64,000 nucleotides of DNA, taken from positions 1 to 64,000 of the forward strand of contig CANMWK010000017.1 in assembly GCA_947501615.1 (NCBI GenBank), written 5' to 3'. The position numbers and the translations under genes are program-made. Each line of letters begins with the position of its first letter. Within the stretch, counting starts at the first letter, position 1. Below the pieces are notes generated by a model. It had not been told where the DNA came from. It worked only from the letters and a program-made list of their open reading frames with translations, and made no database searches. The DNA is from an uncultured Tenacibaculum sp. (GTDB lineage Bacteria > Bacteroidota > Bacteroidia > Flavobacteriales > Flavobacteriaceae). Below are positions 42,056 through 51,566 of this stretch, one piece after another.

Positions 42056-43996
42056 ATGAAACCTACATTCTTATACGTTCTCATTTTTCTAACATGTTTC
42101 TCATGTTCAAAAGATGAAGTTATTGATGTAGGGCAAGGAGAAGAAGTTGTAACTCCTGATGAACCTGTAAGTACTAAACCTTGTGATTTTGACTTAAAAA
42201 ATATTAGTCCAAATACTAAAATCACAATCAACTGTGTATTAGACCTAAAAGGAGAAACAATAAACCTTCCTTCTGGTATTGAATTAGCTTTTGATAAAGG
42301 ACAAATTATTAATGGTACACTTAACTTTGAAGCCAATGGAAAAATAGACGGAGAACTTTTAAATAGTTCTATAACTATTTCTGGTGATGTTAGTTTAATT
42401 AAAGAAACTTTTATTTTTAAACCAAGCCAATGGAAAAATATTGTTCAAGGTGCTATTGATTATAATGTTGCTTTAGACAATACTAAAAATTTCGAAGAGC
42501 TTTTATTTTTTATCTCAAGTTTAGGCGGGAAAACTTTTGAAGTTGATGAGTTTGACGCTTTTTTTGAAATTTCTACTGTAACAAGTACAACTAGCGATCA
42601 AAACTTTAGACCATCAAAAGAAGCAATTAACTTACCTTCTAATTTTCATTTAAAAATGACTGATAAAACTTTTTTAAGAGTTTTTACTGCTCCTGATGAT
42701 CGAAGAAATGGGACATTATTAGCTACGAGAGATGTTGATAATGTAAAAATATCTGGTGGTAATTTAATTGGTGATGTATTGACTAGAAAGTACGTAGGAG
42801 ATAATGAAGGTGATATTGGATCTCGTTTACTCATGGTAGTTGCTTCTCGTGGAATTGAAGTAGATCAGGTATTTTTTGAGCATGGTTCTGCTGGAGGGGT
42901 TGATATTCACTCGTTGGGCTTCCCTTTTAATCCTGATTATATCCCTTCAGAAAACATTCTTGTAAAAAATTGTACTTTTCAAAATATCAGACGAATGTCT
43001 ACTATAATTACTGACGGTAACAATATCAAAGTAATTGGGAATACCTATATCAATACTGGCCAACCCATAGGAAATGATCCTGTTGGCGGGAATGTTGGTT
43101 ATGCTATTAATATTGAAACATTTAGACGCAGAGACGACAATGGAAACTTACTCGAATATCAACGTGTTACAAATGTAGAAGTTAAAGATAATATAGAAAA
43201 AAATAGTAGAGTTGGTTTTTTACTTGTTTTAGGTAGTAGTAATGTAATTGCTGAAAACAACACTGTTGAAACAAGAATGGCTTTTAATTTTAGTAATGGT
43301 ATACGCTTTAGTGGTAATCAATTTAATGGTAAGCCTAATGAAGATCAAAACTTCGCCATTTTTGGTGCTGGAGAACAAAGCGAATTTACATTTGACAACG
43401 AAATAAACGATAATACTATAAACGGTAATTACGGTACTGGTATTTCTCTTTTAACTCAAAAATGTAAGATTTACGGAAATACAATTAAAAATGTAGCTTC
43501 AGGTATTCAGCTAATTAGATCAGAAACTTTAGATGTATACGACAATAACATCAGTGTATCAAACATCGGTGTTTTTGCTAATAGTACTCATTTAAATTCT
43601 GTTAATATACATAACAATACTATTACTTCTGAAAGGTTTTATGTAAAGTTCACTAATGTTAACTCAGATACAGCTCATTCTAATTTTAAGCTCAACATGA
43701 ATAACAATATGTTTGTAAATACTGGTAAAGTAGAATTCATTAACACTTCTGGTATCACTTTCAATGAAAATAATGTTTTAGGTGGAATCAGTTTAAAAAA
43801 TAGTTTAGCAACTAAAATAATTGATAATAGAATAACACCAGAAAATAATCATGGTGTGTTATTACAAGGTACACTTTCCAACGTCATGGTAAAAGATAAT
43901 ATAATTACCAAACCTACTTCAAATCAATTTGAATGTTTACGAAATGAAGCTACTGCTCAAAGTGAAACTACAATTACGAATAATTCTTGTAATTGA
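42056..43996 (+). CDS. Right-handed beta-helix lipoprotein, paralogue 2 of 5
   Basis: A 646-residue lipoprotein (start MKPTFLYVLIFLTCFSC; an in-frame ATG 11 codons upstream lies before the leader motif). Lipobox CFSC is followed by SKDE. The N-terminal module (DVGQGEEVV, CDFDLKNISPNTKITINC) is nearly that of paralogue 3, while the long beta-helix body (STVTSTTSDQNFRPSKEAI, then ETFRRRDDNGNLLEYQRV) is close to paralogue 1. This mixture indicates recombination between neighbours. It ends NSCN, as does paralogue 1. It starts 48 bases after the stop of gene 1. Confidence 0.8.
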   Translation: MKPTFLYVLIFLTCFSCSKDEVIDVGQGEEVVTPDEPVSTKPCDFDLKNISPNTKITINCVLDLKGETINLPSGIELAFDKGQIINGTLNFEANGKIDGELLNSSITISGDVSLIKETFIFKPSQWKNIVQGAIDYNVALDNTKNFEELLFFISSLGGKTFEVDEFDAFFEISTVTSTTSDQNFRPSKEAINLPSNFHLKMTDKTFLRVFTAPDDRRNGTLLATRDVDNVKISGGNLIGDVLTRKYVGDNEGDIGSRLLMVVASRGIEVDQVFFEHGSAGGVDIHSLGFPFNPDYIPSENILVKNCTFQNIRRMSTIITDGNNIKVIGNTYINTGQPIGNDPVGGNVGYAINIETFRRRDDNGNLLEYQRVTNVEVKDNIEKNSRVGFLLVLGSSNVIAENNTVETRMAFNFSNGIRFSGNQFNGKPNEDQNFAIFGAGEQSEFTFDNEINDNTINGNYGTGISLLTQKCKIYGNTIKNVASGIQLIRSETLDVYDNNISVSNIGVFANSTHLNSVNIHNNTITSERFYVKFTNVNSDTAHSNFKLNMNNNMFVNTGKVEFINTSGITFNENNVLGGISLKNSLATKIIDNRITPENNHGVLLQGTLSNVMVKDNIITKPTSNQFECLRNEATAQSETTITNNSCN

Positions 43997-44018
43997 TCAC
44001 TTCTTTAATTGAATTTGT

Positions 44019-44030
44019 ATAATCCCTAAA
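44019..44030 (+). promoter_or_regulatory. Shared leader motif of the beta-helix array, copy 3
   Basis: ATAATCCCTAAA, nine bases before the ATG of the third beta-helix gene. Confidence 0.5.
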
Positions 44031-44039
44031 GATAAAACC

Positions 44040-46064
44040 ATGAAATTTAAACTTTTTTACATTATAATTTTTATAATATGTTTTTCATGCTCTAAAGATC
44101 AAGCTATTGATGTAGGGCAAGGAGAAGAAATTATAATTCCTGAAGAACCTGTAAGTACTGAACCTTGTGATTTTGATTTAAAAAACATTAGCCCAAACAC
44201 CAAAATCACTATTAATTGTGTCTTAGATTTAAAAGGAGAAACAGTAAACCTTCCTTCTGGTGTTGAATTAGCTTTTGATAACGGAAAAATTATCAATGGT
44301 AGCCTTAATTTTGAAGCAAACGGAAAGATTGATGGAGCATTATTAAACAGTAATTTAAGTATTGAAGGCGATGTTGCATTAAACAGTGAAGTATTTAATT
44401 TTGTCACCAACAAATGGGAGATTACAGAAGGACAAACTTCAGATGAAATTGCTGAACAAAATAAAATTAATCTTCAAAAAGTCATTGACTTAACTAAAAA
44501 AATGGGCGCAACGGTTTTTAATATCGATAAGCTAGATGCCTATTTTAAAATTGGTGTTGAGCAAGGTGGTAGAGGGTTAGATGCAGATGCTATTCACTTA
44601 CCTTCTAATTTCCATTTAAAAATGACGGATAATACGTTTTTAAGAGTACAACCTTTTAAAATTCCATGGGGAGTATTACTTTCTATCTTTGAAAAGAAAG
44701 ACGTAAAAGTTACAGGAGGAAATTTGATTGGAGATCGTTTTGAGCATGATTATAGTCCATATAACGATATGCATGGTATAGCAAGAAATACTCATGAATG
44801 GCCAACCTTAGTAACCATAGCTGGCTCTGAGAACATTACAATAGATCAAATAAATTTAAAAGCTTCTACTGGAGATTGTTTAGTTATCGGTGCTGTTGGA
44901 GATGAAGGAAATAGAACAAATCCAAATGCTTTGTGGAATAAGAATATTATCATTGAAAATAGTATTATTGATGAAGGAAGAAGAAATAACATTAGTGTTA
45001 CAGATGGAGAAGATATTATTATCAGAAATAATCAAATTATCAATACTGGGTTAGGTGAAGTTTTAAGAGATGGTAATGGAGCTATAATTTATAATTCCTC
45101 TGGAACAAATCCTAAATATGGAATAGATGTTGAACCTTATGTAGAGTTTAGTAGCTTTACTAAAGATTCTGCTATTAGATATGAATGGGTAGAAAATGTA
45201 TCAATAGAAAATAATACATTTACCAACAATCAAAATGGAAGTATTATCGTTTTCATTGGTGATAATATAAAAATTGATGGAAATACTTCTGACCATTCTA
45301 TAGCCTTACGCCAAACCGCTGGAAGCTCTATTACTAATAACATTATAGAAGCCCGTGATAACGTAGCGGGTAGTAGAATTGGTATACAAACTAGTGATGC
45401 TAGATTCTACACTGATTTTGTTGGGGGTAACTTACAACAATATGCATTAAACAATAATGTCATTAATAATACAGTAAAAGACTTTGCTACAGGAATTAAA
45501 TTATTTGGTGGTAAAGCCAATGTTACTCAAAATAATGTAATTGATTGTAAGGCTAGTTTAATTGTTGAAAAAGCTGAAAATATTGAGATTTTTGAAAACA
45601 CCTATACAAGTTCCCTGCCAAACAGCATAGGAATTATATTTGGATTTTATAGCGATAACGTTAAAATTCATGATGAAAAAGTAGATGTTCAAGGACGCTT
45701 TTTATTTGTTAATGGTTACAATAGACCAATCCCTAATTTAACAAATAACTTATCAGCTTATACTTCTGAAATTTCTAATTGTGAATTAAATGGGAAGAAA
45801 ACTTCTCGCATTTTCAATGCCGTTGGTTTACACTTAATCAACAATACGCTTAATACTGGTTTAGAAATTATTAAAAGTGATGGTATTAAATTTAATCAAA
45901 ATACTATTAGTGCTACTAATGTAAACGGACTTGTTTTAGATGAAAGTATTAATACAACTATACTTAATAATAATTTCACTTTAACAGACTCTTACGAAAC
46001 TATTGAAATTAAAAATGAGCCTTCTGGTGCAAATAATACTGTTAATGAAAATATTAGAAATTGA
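44040..46064 (+). CDS. Right-handed beta-helix lipoprotein, paralogue 3 of 5
   Basis: The longest of the set, 674 residues. Lipobox CFSC is followed by SKDQ. The N-terminal module matches paralogue 2 (DVGQGEEI, CDFDLKNISPNTKITINC). The region after it (KWEITEGQTSDEIAEQNK, LTKKMGATVFNIDKLDAYF) is instead like paralogue 5. The beta-helix body has Asn-rich rungs such as IIIRNNQIINTG, VSIENNTFTNN and IKIDGNTSD. It carries a segment about 20 residues long near 345-365 (LRDGNGAIIYNSSGTNPKYG) that the others lack. The C-terminus ends NIRN, without the final Cys of paralogues 1 and 2. Confidence 0.8.
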   Translation: MKFKLFYIIIFIICFSCSKDQAIDVGQGEEIIIPEEPVSTEPCDFDLKNISPNTKITINCVLDLKGETVNLPSGVELAFDNGKIINGSLNFEANGKIDGALLNSNLSIEGDVALNSEVFNFVTNKWEITEGQTSDEIAEQNKINLQKVIDLTKKMGATVFNIDKLDAYFKIGVEQGGRGLDADAIHLPSNFHLKMTDNTFLRVQPFKIPWGVLLSIFEKKDVKVTGGNLIGDRFEHDYSPYNDMHGIARNTHEWPTLVTIAGSENITIDQINLKASTGDCLVIGAVGDEGNRTNPNALWNKNIIIENSIIDEGRRNNISVTDGEDIIIRNNQIINTGLGEVLRDGNGAIIYNSSGTNPKYGIDVEPYVEFSSFTKDSAIRYEWVENVSIENNTFTNNQNGSIIVFIGDNIKIDGNTSDHSIALRQTAGSSITNNIIEARDNVAGSRIGIQTSDARFYTDFVGGNLQQYALNNNVINNTVKDFATGIKLFGGKANVTQNNVIDCKASLIVEKAENIEIFENTYTSSLPNSIGIIFGFYSDNVKIHDEKVDVQGRFLFVNGYNRPIPNLTNNLSAYTSEISNCELNGKKTSRIFNAVGLHLINNTLNTGLEIIKSDGIKFNQNTISATNVNGLVLDESINTTILNNNFTLTDSYETIEIKNEPSGANNTVNENIRN

Positions 46065-46121
46065 TTAATAATATTATTTGATGCTTAAATAATGTTTACC
46101 ATATGAAAACAACTTGAAATA

Positions 46122-48041
46122 ATGGAAAATAATTTAAAACTAATCTTATTTTTTTCTTTAACTTCAATCCTTATTTTCATTTCTTCTTGTTCAAAAAAAG
46201 AAGAAATAATTATTCCAGGTGAAGAAGTTATAGACGAAAACCCTAACAATACTACAAACCCTTGTCAATTTCAGCTTTCTTCTATAAACTCTGGAGATAC
46301 TATAACCCTAGATTGTTTATTAGACTTACAGGGAAACACTTTTGTAGTTCCTGAAAATGTAACTTTTGCTTATGACCAAGGTGATATTACCAATGGAACA
46401 TTAATTTTCTCTGGAGAAAACAATAAAATAGATGGTAAATTATTAAATGCATCTTTAACATTGAAGGGTACTGTTACTTTAATTGACCCTGCGTTTGATT
46501 TTTTTCCAGACAAGTGGGGAATTGTTCAAGGTGTAGTAAATAATGAAATTGCAGATAAAAATAGAAGTATTTTAAAATCAACAATTAAAAAAATAAAAGA
46601 ATTAGGAGGAAATACTTTTAAAATTGATAAAATTGATGCTTATTTTAGAGTAGATAATTTACCTCCACAAACAACTCCTACTCAATTTGCAATTACTATT
46701 CCATCTGATTTTTCTTTGGAAATGACTGATAATACTCACTTAAGAATTCAACCAAATAATTTTAAACAACCTTCTTTATTATCCATTTTAGATGTAGATA
46801 ATGTAAGTATAAGTGGTGGTATACTTCATGGAGAAAGAGATGAACATGATTATTCTGATGGTGGAACACATGAATGGGAAACATTAATAAGTATTAAAGC
46901 AGGTAGAAATATAAAAATTAACAATGTTACTATGATGGACTCTGCTGGTGATGGTATCGGTGTCTCTAACCTAGAACATGCTTTTAACCCTGGTTATAAA
47001 CCTTCTATAGATGTTGTGATTTCAAACAACACGTTTATAAGGAATAGAAGAAATCAACTTTCTATAACAGATGGAAGGCAAGTTTTGGTAGAAAATAACA
47101 TTTTTATAGACGCAAGTATTCATACAGCAAAATCAAGAGGTACTGCACCTGGATTTGCTATAGATGTAGAAGCAGTAAGAGGCAATAATCCTGCGGGTCC
47201 ACAACAAATCGCACAAGACATTATTATTAGAGGTAACACAGAAAAAGGTAGTAGAATAGGTTCTTTTACTGTTCATACTGGCGATAGAGTTACTATTGAA
47301 GACAATAAATTAGAAAAATTCCTATCTTATTCAACTTCCATTGGTACTATTATTAAGAATAATCATATTGAAGATTCTTCTGGTAGTTCAACTGGAACAG
47401 CAATATTTGCAGGGCGAAGTGATTTATTTGAAAGGAATTACGATAATAAGGTCTACGGAAATACAATAGTGGGTTATACTACGGGTATTGAAGCTACAAA
47501 TACTCGACTTGAAGTATATAAAAACACAATAATAAATAGTGCAAGTGCTATCCGATTAAAAGATTTAAATCATTCTTCTATCTATAAAAATAATATTTCA
47601 AGTAATGTAGAAAGTAGTTCTGGTATTATTAGTCATACGGCTTCTAATTATATAAATGAAGTAGATATTCGTGATAATCGTATTGAAAATGGTGGAATTA
47701 GTTTTATTCGTCAAAACATACAACCTGACCAATCTGATTTTTCTTTTGATGTAACCAATAATATTGTTACAAGAGATGGCGCAACAATAAGTGATTCTGT
47801 AGGTTTCAATTTAAAAAACAATACGTTTAACGATCGAATTCGCTTGGTTAATGCTAGAAATGGTACGATATCTGAAAACACGATTTCTTCCGAACTAGAT
47901 GGAATCCGTATAGATAATGGATGTAGAGATATAAAAATATCCTCAAATACTATTAATTTTATACGTAATTGCATATGGTATAATAATAATAATGATGCCA
48001 CGAATATTGAAGAAATCAATAATGATTGTATCGTAAATTAA
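46122..48041 (+). CDS. Right-handed beta-helix lipoprotein, paralogue 4 of 5 (most diverged)
   Basis: A 639-residue lipoprotein starting MENNLKLILFF, lipobox FISSC, then SKKEE. The N-terminal module is recognisable but diverged (CQFQLSSINSGDTITLDC, then LDLQGNTFVVP). The leader motif found before the other four genes is missing here. The body has the same rung pattern (VSISGGILHGERDEHDYS, VVISNNTFIRNRRNQLSITDG, DIIIRGNTEKGS). GGTHEWETLISIKAG aligns with a similar segment of paralogues 3 and 5, so it belongs to that subgroup. Confidence 0.8.
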   Translation: MENNLKLILFFSLTSILIFISSCSKKEEIIIPGEEVIDENPNNTTNPCQFQLSSINSGDTITLDCLLDLQGNTFVVPENVTFAYDQGDITNGTLIFSGENNKIDGKLLNASLTLKGTVTLIDPAFDFFPDKWGIVQGVVNNEIADKNRSILKSTIKKIKELGGNTFKIDKIDAYFRVDNLPPQTTPTQFAITIPSDFSLEMTDNTHLRIQPNNFKQPSLLSILDVDNVSISGGILHGERDEHDYSDGGTHEWETLISIKAGRNIKINNVTMMDSAGDGIGVSNLEHAFNPGYKPSIDVVISNNTFIRNRRNQLSITDGRQVLVENNIFIDASIHTAKSRGTAPGFAIDVEAVRGNNPAGPQQIAQDIIIRGNTEKGSRIGSFTVHTGDRVTIEDNKLEKFLSYSTSIGTIIKNNHIEDSSGSSTGTAIFAGRSDLFERNYDNKVYGNTIVGYTTGIEATNTRLEVYKNTIINSASAIRLKDLNHSSIYKNNISSNVESSSGIISHTASNYINEVDIRDNRIENGGISFIRQNIQPDQSDFSFDVTNNIVTRDGATISDSVGFNLKNNTFNDRIRLVNARNGTISENTISSELDGIRIDNGCRDIKISSNTINFIRNCIWYNNNNDATNIEEINNDCIVN

Positions 48042-48117
48042 TAGATTTTCTTTCCACAAAAAGAGCCAAACACACATAAAACAAATTAATCAATAAATAA
48101 AACATATTTAACCAATA

Positions 48118-48125
48118 ATAATCCC
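48118..48125 (+). promoter_or_regulatory. Shared leader motif of the beta-helix array, copy 4 (shorter)
   Basis: ATAATCCC followed by AAAA, directly before the ATG of the fifth beta-helix gene. It has the same core as copies 1-3 but lacks the T. Confidence 0.4.
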
Positions 48126-48129
48126 AAAA

Positions 48130-50052
48130 ATGAAACTTAAGTATAGCTATTTTTATCTTATCGTTTTTATGCTACTACTTTCTTGTTCAAAAGATGAAGT
48201 TGTTAATCTTGGTCCAGAAGATATGGATAATACTGAACCCGATGAAGTAGTTAATGTAGAGCCATGTGATTTTACATTAAACAACCTTAGCCCTAATACT
48301 AAACTCACCATTAATTGCACATTAGATCTTAAAGGTGAAACCATTAACCTTCCTGAAGGTATTGAATTAAATTATGATAAAGGAAACATCACCAATGGTA
48401 CTTTAAATTTTAGTACTAACGGAAAAATTGATGGTGAACTATTAAATAGTGGTTTGGACATTCAAGGAGAAGTTATGTTGATTAAAGAGGTTTTTAATTT
48501 TTCTCCTAAAAAATGGGAAATTACTGAAGGAGAAATCTCAGATGAAATAGCTCTTCAGAATAAAAACACGATACAAGATGTAGTTAACTTAACTAAAAAA
48601 ATGGGAGCTACAACATTCAAAATAGATAAATTGGATGTTTATTTTTATGTTGGTTCCAGAGAAATTGGCGCAACAGTTAGAGGTCCTGGTTATAGTGATG
48701 CTAGAAACGCTTTAACTATTCCTGGCGATTTCAATTTCATGATGAGTGATAATACTCATATAAGAGTACAACCTAATTTCCATAAACAGTATGCCCTTGT
48801 TGCAGTAACAGATGGAGCTTCAAATATTGTAGTTTCTGGAGGAAATTTGTATGGAGACAGAGATACGCATGACTACGACACAGTAGATTCTACACATGAA
48901 TGGGGTCATGTATTTATGATTGCAGGTGCTACTAATGTTACCTTAAAAAACATTATTATGAAAAATGGAAGTGGTGATGGTCTTGATATCAGATCTAATG
49001 TAACTAGTCAACACGAAGGACATGTTTCACCATATAATGTTTTAGTCCAAAATTGCACATTTGATAGTAACCGTAGAAATAATGTTTCTATCACTGATGG
49101 GCATAATATTACCATCGACAACAATTTATTTTTAAATGCTGGTGTTGATACACAAAAATCAAAAGGAACTGCACCAAGGTATGGTTTAGATGTTGAAGAA
49201 GTTTATTTTGAAGATGCCTTTGACATCACTATTAGTAATAACACAGAAAGAGGGAGTGCTAATGGTTCTTTTTTAGTAGCCATAGGATATGATGTAACCA
49301 TAGAAGGAAATACAGCAGAAACTCCAATGGGGTACGGAAAAGGAACGGGTATAATTATTAGAAATAACACCTTAAATGCAAATACTGAAAATCAGGTGAA
49401 CGGAACTGGTATTTTTTGTGGTAGAAACGATGTTGTCGATAATTTTAATAATAAGGTATATGGCAACACGATTAATAATTATTCTACTGGAATTTATTTA
49501 GAAGGAAAGGAACTAGAAATTAATGATAACATCATTAACAACTGTAAAACAGGTATCCGATCTAGAGGAATCACAAAATCTATTATAGCTAAAAATAAAA
49601 TTGAAAGTTCATTATCAGATAGTAATGGTATAACTGGTGGTAAATGGTTAGATGAAGTAGAAATAACTGAAAATACCGTAAATGTAAATAGAAAGTCTTT
49701 TGCCTTAACTGATCTTAATACTGAGAGTGACCACTCTGCATATACTTTTGAAGTAAATAATAATAATTTTAGATCCAACGGAACACCTTCTTTTAGTAAT
49801 GTTACTGGTGCATTTTTTTCTGGGAATACTGTATTTAGTGGTATTGAAGTTTTCAGTTCAAAAGATCTCACTATGAATTCGAACACAATTAATTCTTCCA
49901 ATGAACATGGAATTTATATTAGGAAAGAGAATTTTAATATTCATTTGAAGCAAAATACCATTACTGTACCAAGCAATTTTAATTGTATCGAAATTCAAGC
50001 CGAAACTAATCCGTCTGAAGTACATATAACAGATAACGATTGTACAAATTAG
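48130..50052 (+). CDS. Right-handed beta-helix lipoprotein, paralogue 5 of 5
   Basis: A 640-residue lipoprotein: lipobox LLSC then SKDE. The N-terminal module (CDFTLNNLSPNTKLTINC) is like paralogue 1, while KWEITEGEISDEIALQNK and LTKKMGATTFKIDKLDVYF are like paralogue 3. The body repeats Asn-rich rungs (VTLKNIIMKNGSGDGLDI, ITIDNNLFLNAG, LEINDNIINNCKTG). A rho-independent terminator follows 16 bases after the stop, so the array ends here. Likely anchored on the cell surface. Confidence 0.8.
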   Translation: MKLKYSYFYLIVFMLLLSCSKDEVVNLGPEDMDNTEPDEVVNVEPCDFTLNNLSPNTKLTINCTLDLKGETINLPEGIELNYDKGNITNGTLNFSTNGKIDGELLNSGLDIQGEVMLIKEVFNFSPKKWEITEGEISDEIALQNKNTIQDVVNLTKKMGATTFKIDKLDVYFYVGSREIGATVRGPGYSDARNALTIPGDFNFMMSDNTHIRVQPNFHKQYALVAVTDGASNIVVSGGNLYGDRDTHDYDTVDSTHEWGHVFMIAGATNVTLKNIIMKNGSGDGLDIRSNVTSQHEGHVSPYNVLVQNCTFDSNRRNNVSITDGHNITIDNNLFLNAGVDTQKSKGTAPRYGLDVEEVYFEDAFDITISNNTERGSANGSFLVAIGYDVTIEGNTAETPMGYGKGTGIIIRNNTLNANTENQVNGTGIFCGRNDVVDNFNNKVYGNTINNYSTGIYLEGKELEINDNIINNCKTGIRSRGITKSIIAKNKIESSLSDSNGITGGKWLDEVEITENTVNVNRKSFALTDLNTESDHSAYTFEVNNNNFRSNGTPSFSNVTGAFFSGNTVFSGIEVFSSKDLTMNSNTINSSNEHGIYIRKENFNIHLKQNTITVPSNFNCIEIQAETNPSEVHITDNDCTN

Positions 50053-50068
50053 AAAGAAATATTTATTA

Positions 50069-50108
50069 AAAAAAGCTGTTTTTCGTTTTGAAAAACAGCT
50101 TTTTTTTA
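50069..50108 (+). terminator. Terminator of the beta-helix array
   Basis: AAAAGCTGTTTTTC pairs with GAAAAACAGCTTTT across GTTTT and is followed by a T-run. Confidence 0.85.
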
Positions 50109-50264
50109 TCTTTTTAGCAGCTAAAAACTTAGTTTTTTTGATACGATTTATGATTAAAAACTTCGTATAAATTAGTTGAATTATTTTTTCTTAATACAAG
50201 GCTAAAAAATAAAACATAGCTTTAGTTACGGTTTCTTTTTTAAACAAAGTAGAAAGGAAAAAGA

Positions 50265-50294
50265 AACGACTAATATGCGAAATTTTTAGTCGTT
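50265..50294 (-). terminator. Terminator of the GH16 gene
   Basis: Minus strand: AACGACTAA pairs with TTAGTCGTT across 12 bases and is followed by TCTTTTTCC. It lies 11 bases after the GH16 stop codon. Confidence 0.6.
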
Positions 50295-50304
50295 AATCGT
50301 ATGA

Positions 50305-51444
50305 CTACTGAATTACAATTTTTTCTACTTGTTTTAATCCATCTGTAGAAATTTCCATCACATAAATTCCTGTACTCAACTTATCCGTATGCACAATGGT
50401 CGTTCCTAAAGAAGATTCTTTAACATTTACTAACTGGCCAGCTGTGTTAAAAATTTTAATTTGGGTAGACGATGAACTTTTATGATTAGGAATTTCAACA
50501 GTAAGTACTCCTTTTGATGAAGGATTTGGGTAAAATTTATATTGTAATGTTGATACATTTTCCGTTGAAAGTGTAGATTTATCAACTAATTTCCATGTTC
50601 TTACCCAGTCATAAAAAGTAGTTCTTTCTTCTTCAGAACCAGTCATACCTCCATCAGCAGGCACAGGGTTCCAATTGTATGCTTCTGTAACTAACCTTAA
50701 ATACATAGGTAAATTAAATTCAGATTTTGGAGTTATACTATATACCTCTTTCCCATCTAAAAAGAATAAGACCTCAGTAGGACTTTTCCACCACGCTCCA
50801 TAAACATGGTAATCTTCCCATACTTTACCTGAAGCTAATTGTGCATTATCTCCTTGCGATCCTGTTGGGGTTTGCATACAAGACGTATTTCTACTGTGCG
50901 TATTAGAATGTATAGTTCTATCAAAACTAGAAGAACCTCCTCCAGTAATTTCTCCAACACATTCTTGAATATCTAACTCTGTAGTTCGTTTATCACATCC
51001 AGTAAACTCTTTAGTTCTATTAATTAACCAAAAAGTTGACGATAAAAAGGTTTTATTAGCTTTCATCCTAACTTCAAAATATTGCCCTACTTCTGCTCTA
51101 TTCATAGACCAAATATTCCCTGCTCCATGAGTAAACGTTTCTCCATTAACAACCCGTGGAGATGAGAACTGATAATTTGTGATTTTCAAATTATCATCAC
51201 TAACCGATACTACATCTTTAACAAATAATGCTGGCGCACGACCAATCCAAGCAGCGGGGTCTGTATTCATCCATTTCGTTTCGTCAAGTGCTGTTCCTTC
51301 AAATTCATCGGAAAGATTATCAACTTTTGTCCAAGTTTTATCTGTTGAAGCATTAGGATCTTGTCCAGTCTCAAAAAAAGGCTGTTGTGCATGCATTTTA
51401 ACACATAAAGCAAGTAATACTAAAAAGGTAGTTGATCTATTCAT
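50305..51444 (-). CDS. GH16 family glycoside hydrolase with T9SS sorting tail
   Basis: A 379-residue secreted enzyme. Signal peptide MNRSTTFLVLLALCVKMHAQ; GH16 jelly-roll domain to about 298; active-site motif ELDIQE with nucleophile E156, D158 and acid/base E161. The extra residue between D and the second E is the beta-bulge form typical of agarase- and laminarinase-like GH16. The order TFWLINRTKEFTGC and WWKSPTEVLFFLDGKEVY resembles beta-agarases and porphyranases. The last 80 residues (YKFYPNPSSKGVLTVEIP to EKIVIQ) are a type-A T9SS sorting domain, so it is probably exported through the outer membrane. Exact polysaccharide is not decidable by eye. Confidence 0.88.
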   Translation of the reverse strand: MNRSTTFLVLLALCVKMHAQQPFFETGQDPNASTDKTWTKVDNLSDEFEGTALDETKWMNTDPAAWIGRAPALFVKDVVSVSDDNLKITNYQFSSPRVVNGETFTHGAGNIWSMNRAEVGQYFEVRMKANKTFLSSTFWLINRTKEFTGCDKRTTELDIQECVGEITGGGSSSFDRTIHSNTHSRNTSCMQTPTGSQGDNAQLASGKVWEDYHVYGAWWKSPTEVLFFLDGKEVYSITPKSEFNLPMYLRLVTEAYNWNPVPADGGMTGSEEERTTFYDWVRTWKLVDKSTLSTENVSTLQYKFYPNPSSKGVLTVEIPNHKSSSSTQIKIFNTAGQLVNVKESSLGTTIVHTDKLSTGIYVMEISTDGLKQVEKIVIQ

Positions 51445-51566
51445 TTTTTATAGGATTATATTCAACCAATAACGTCAAAAACGTTATTAATATTTCAATA
51501 CTGTTAAAATACTCAAAAAAACCTTCAAGTGGTTAACTCATATTTTTTATGTAATTTTATACCGCT

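Noticed and set aside
49494..49901. Minus-strand 135-codon frame inside the fifth beta-helix gene
   Set aside because: Antisense to a full-length member of a paralogous set; repeats of similar antisense frames occur in the other copies.
40058..50052. Rhs or polymorphic-toxin array
   Set aside because: No RHS/YD repeats or toxin tips; the strand pattern is that of parallel beta-helix lipoproteins.
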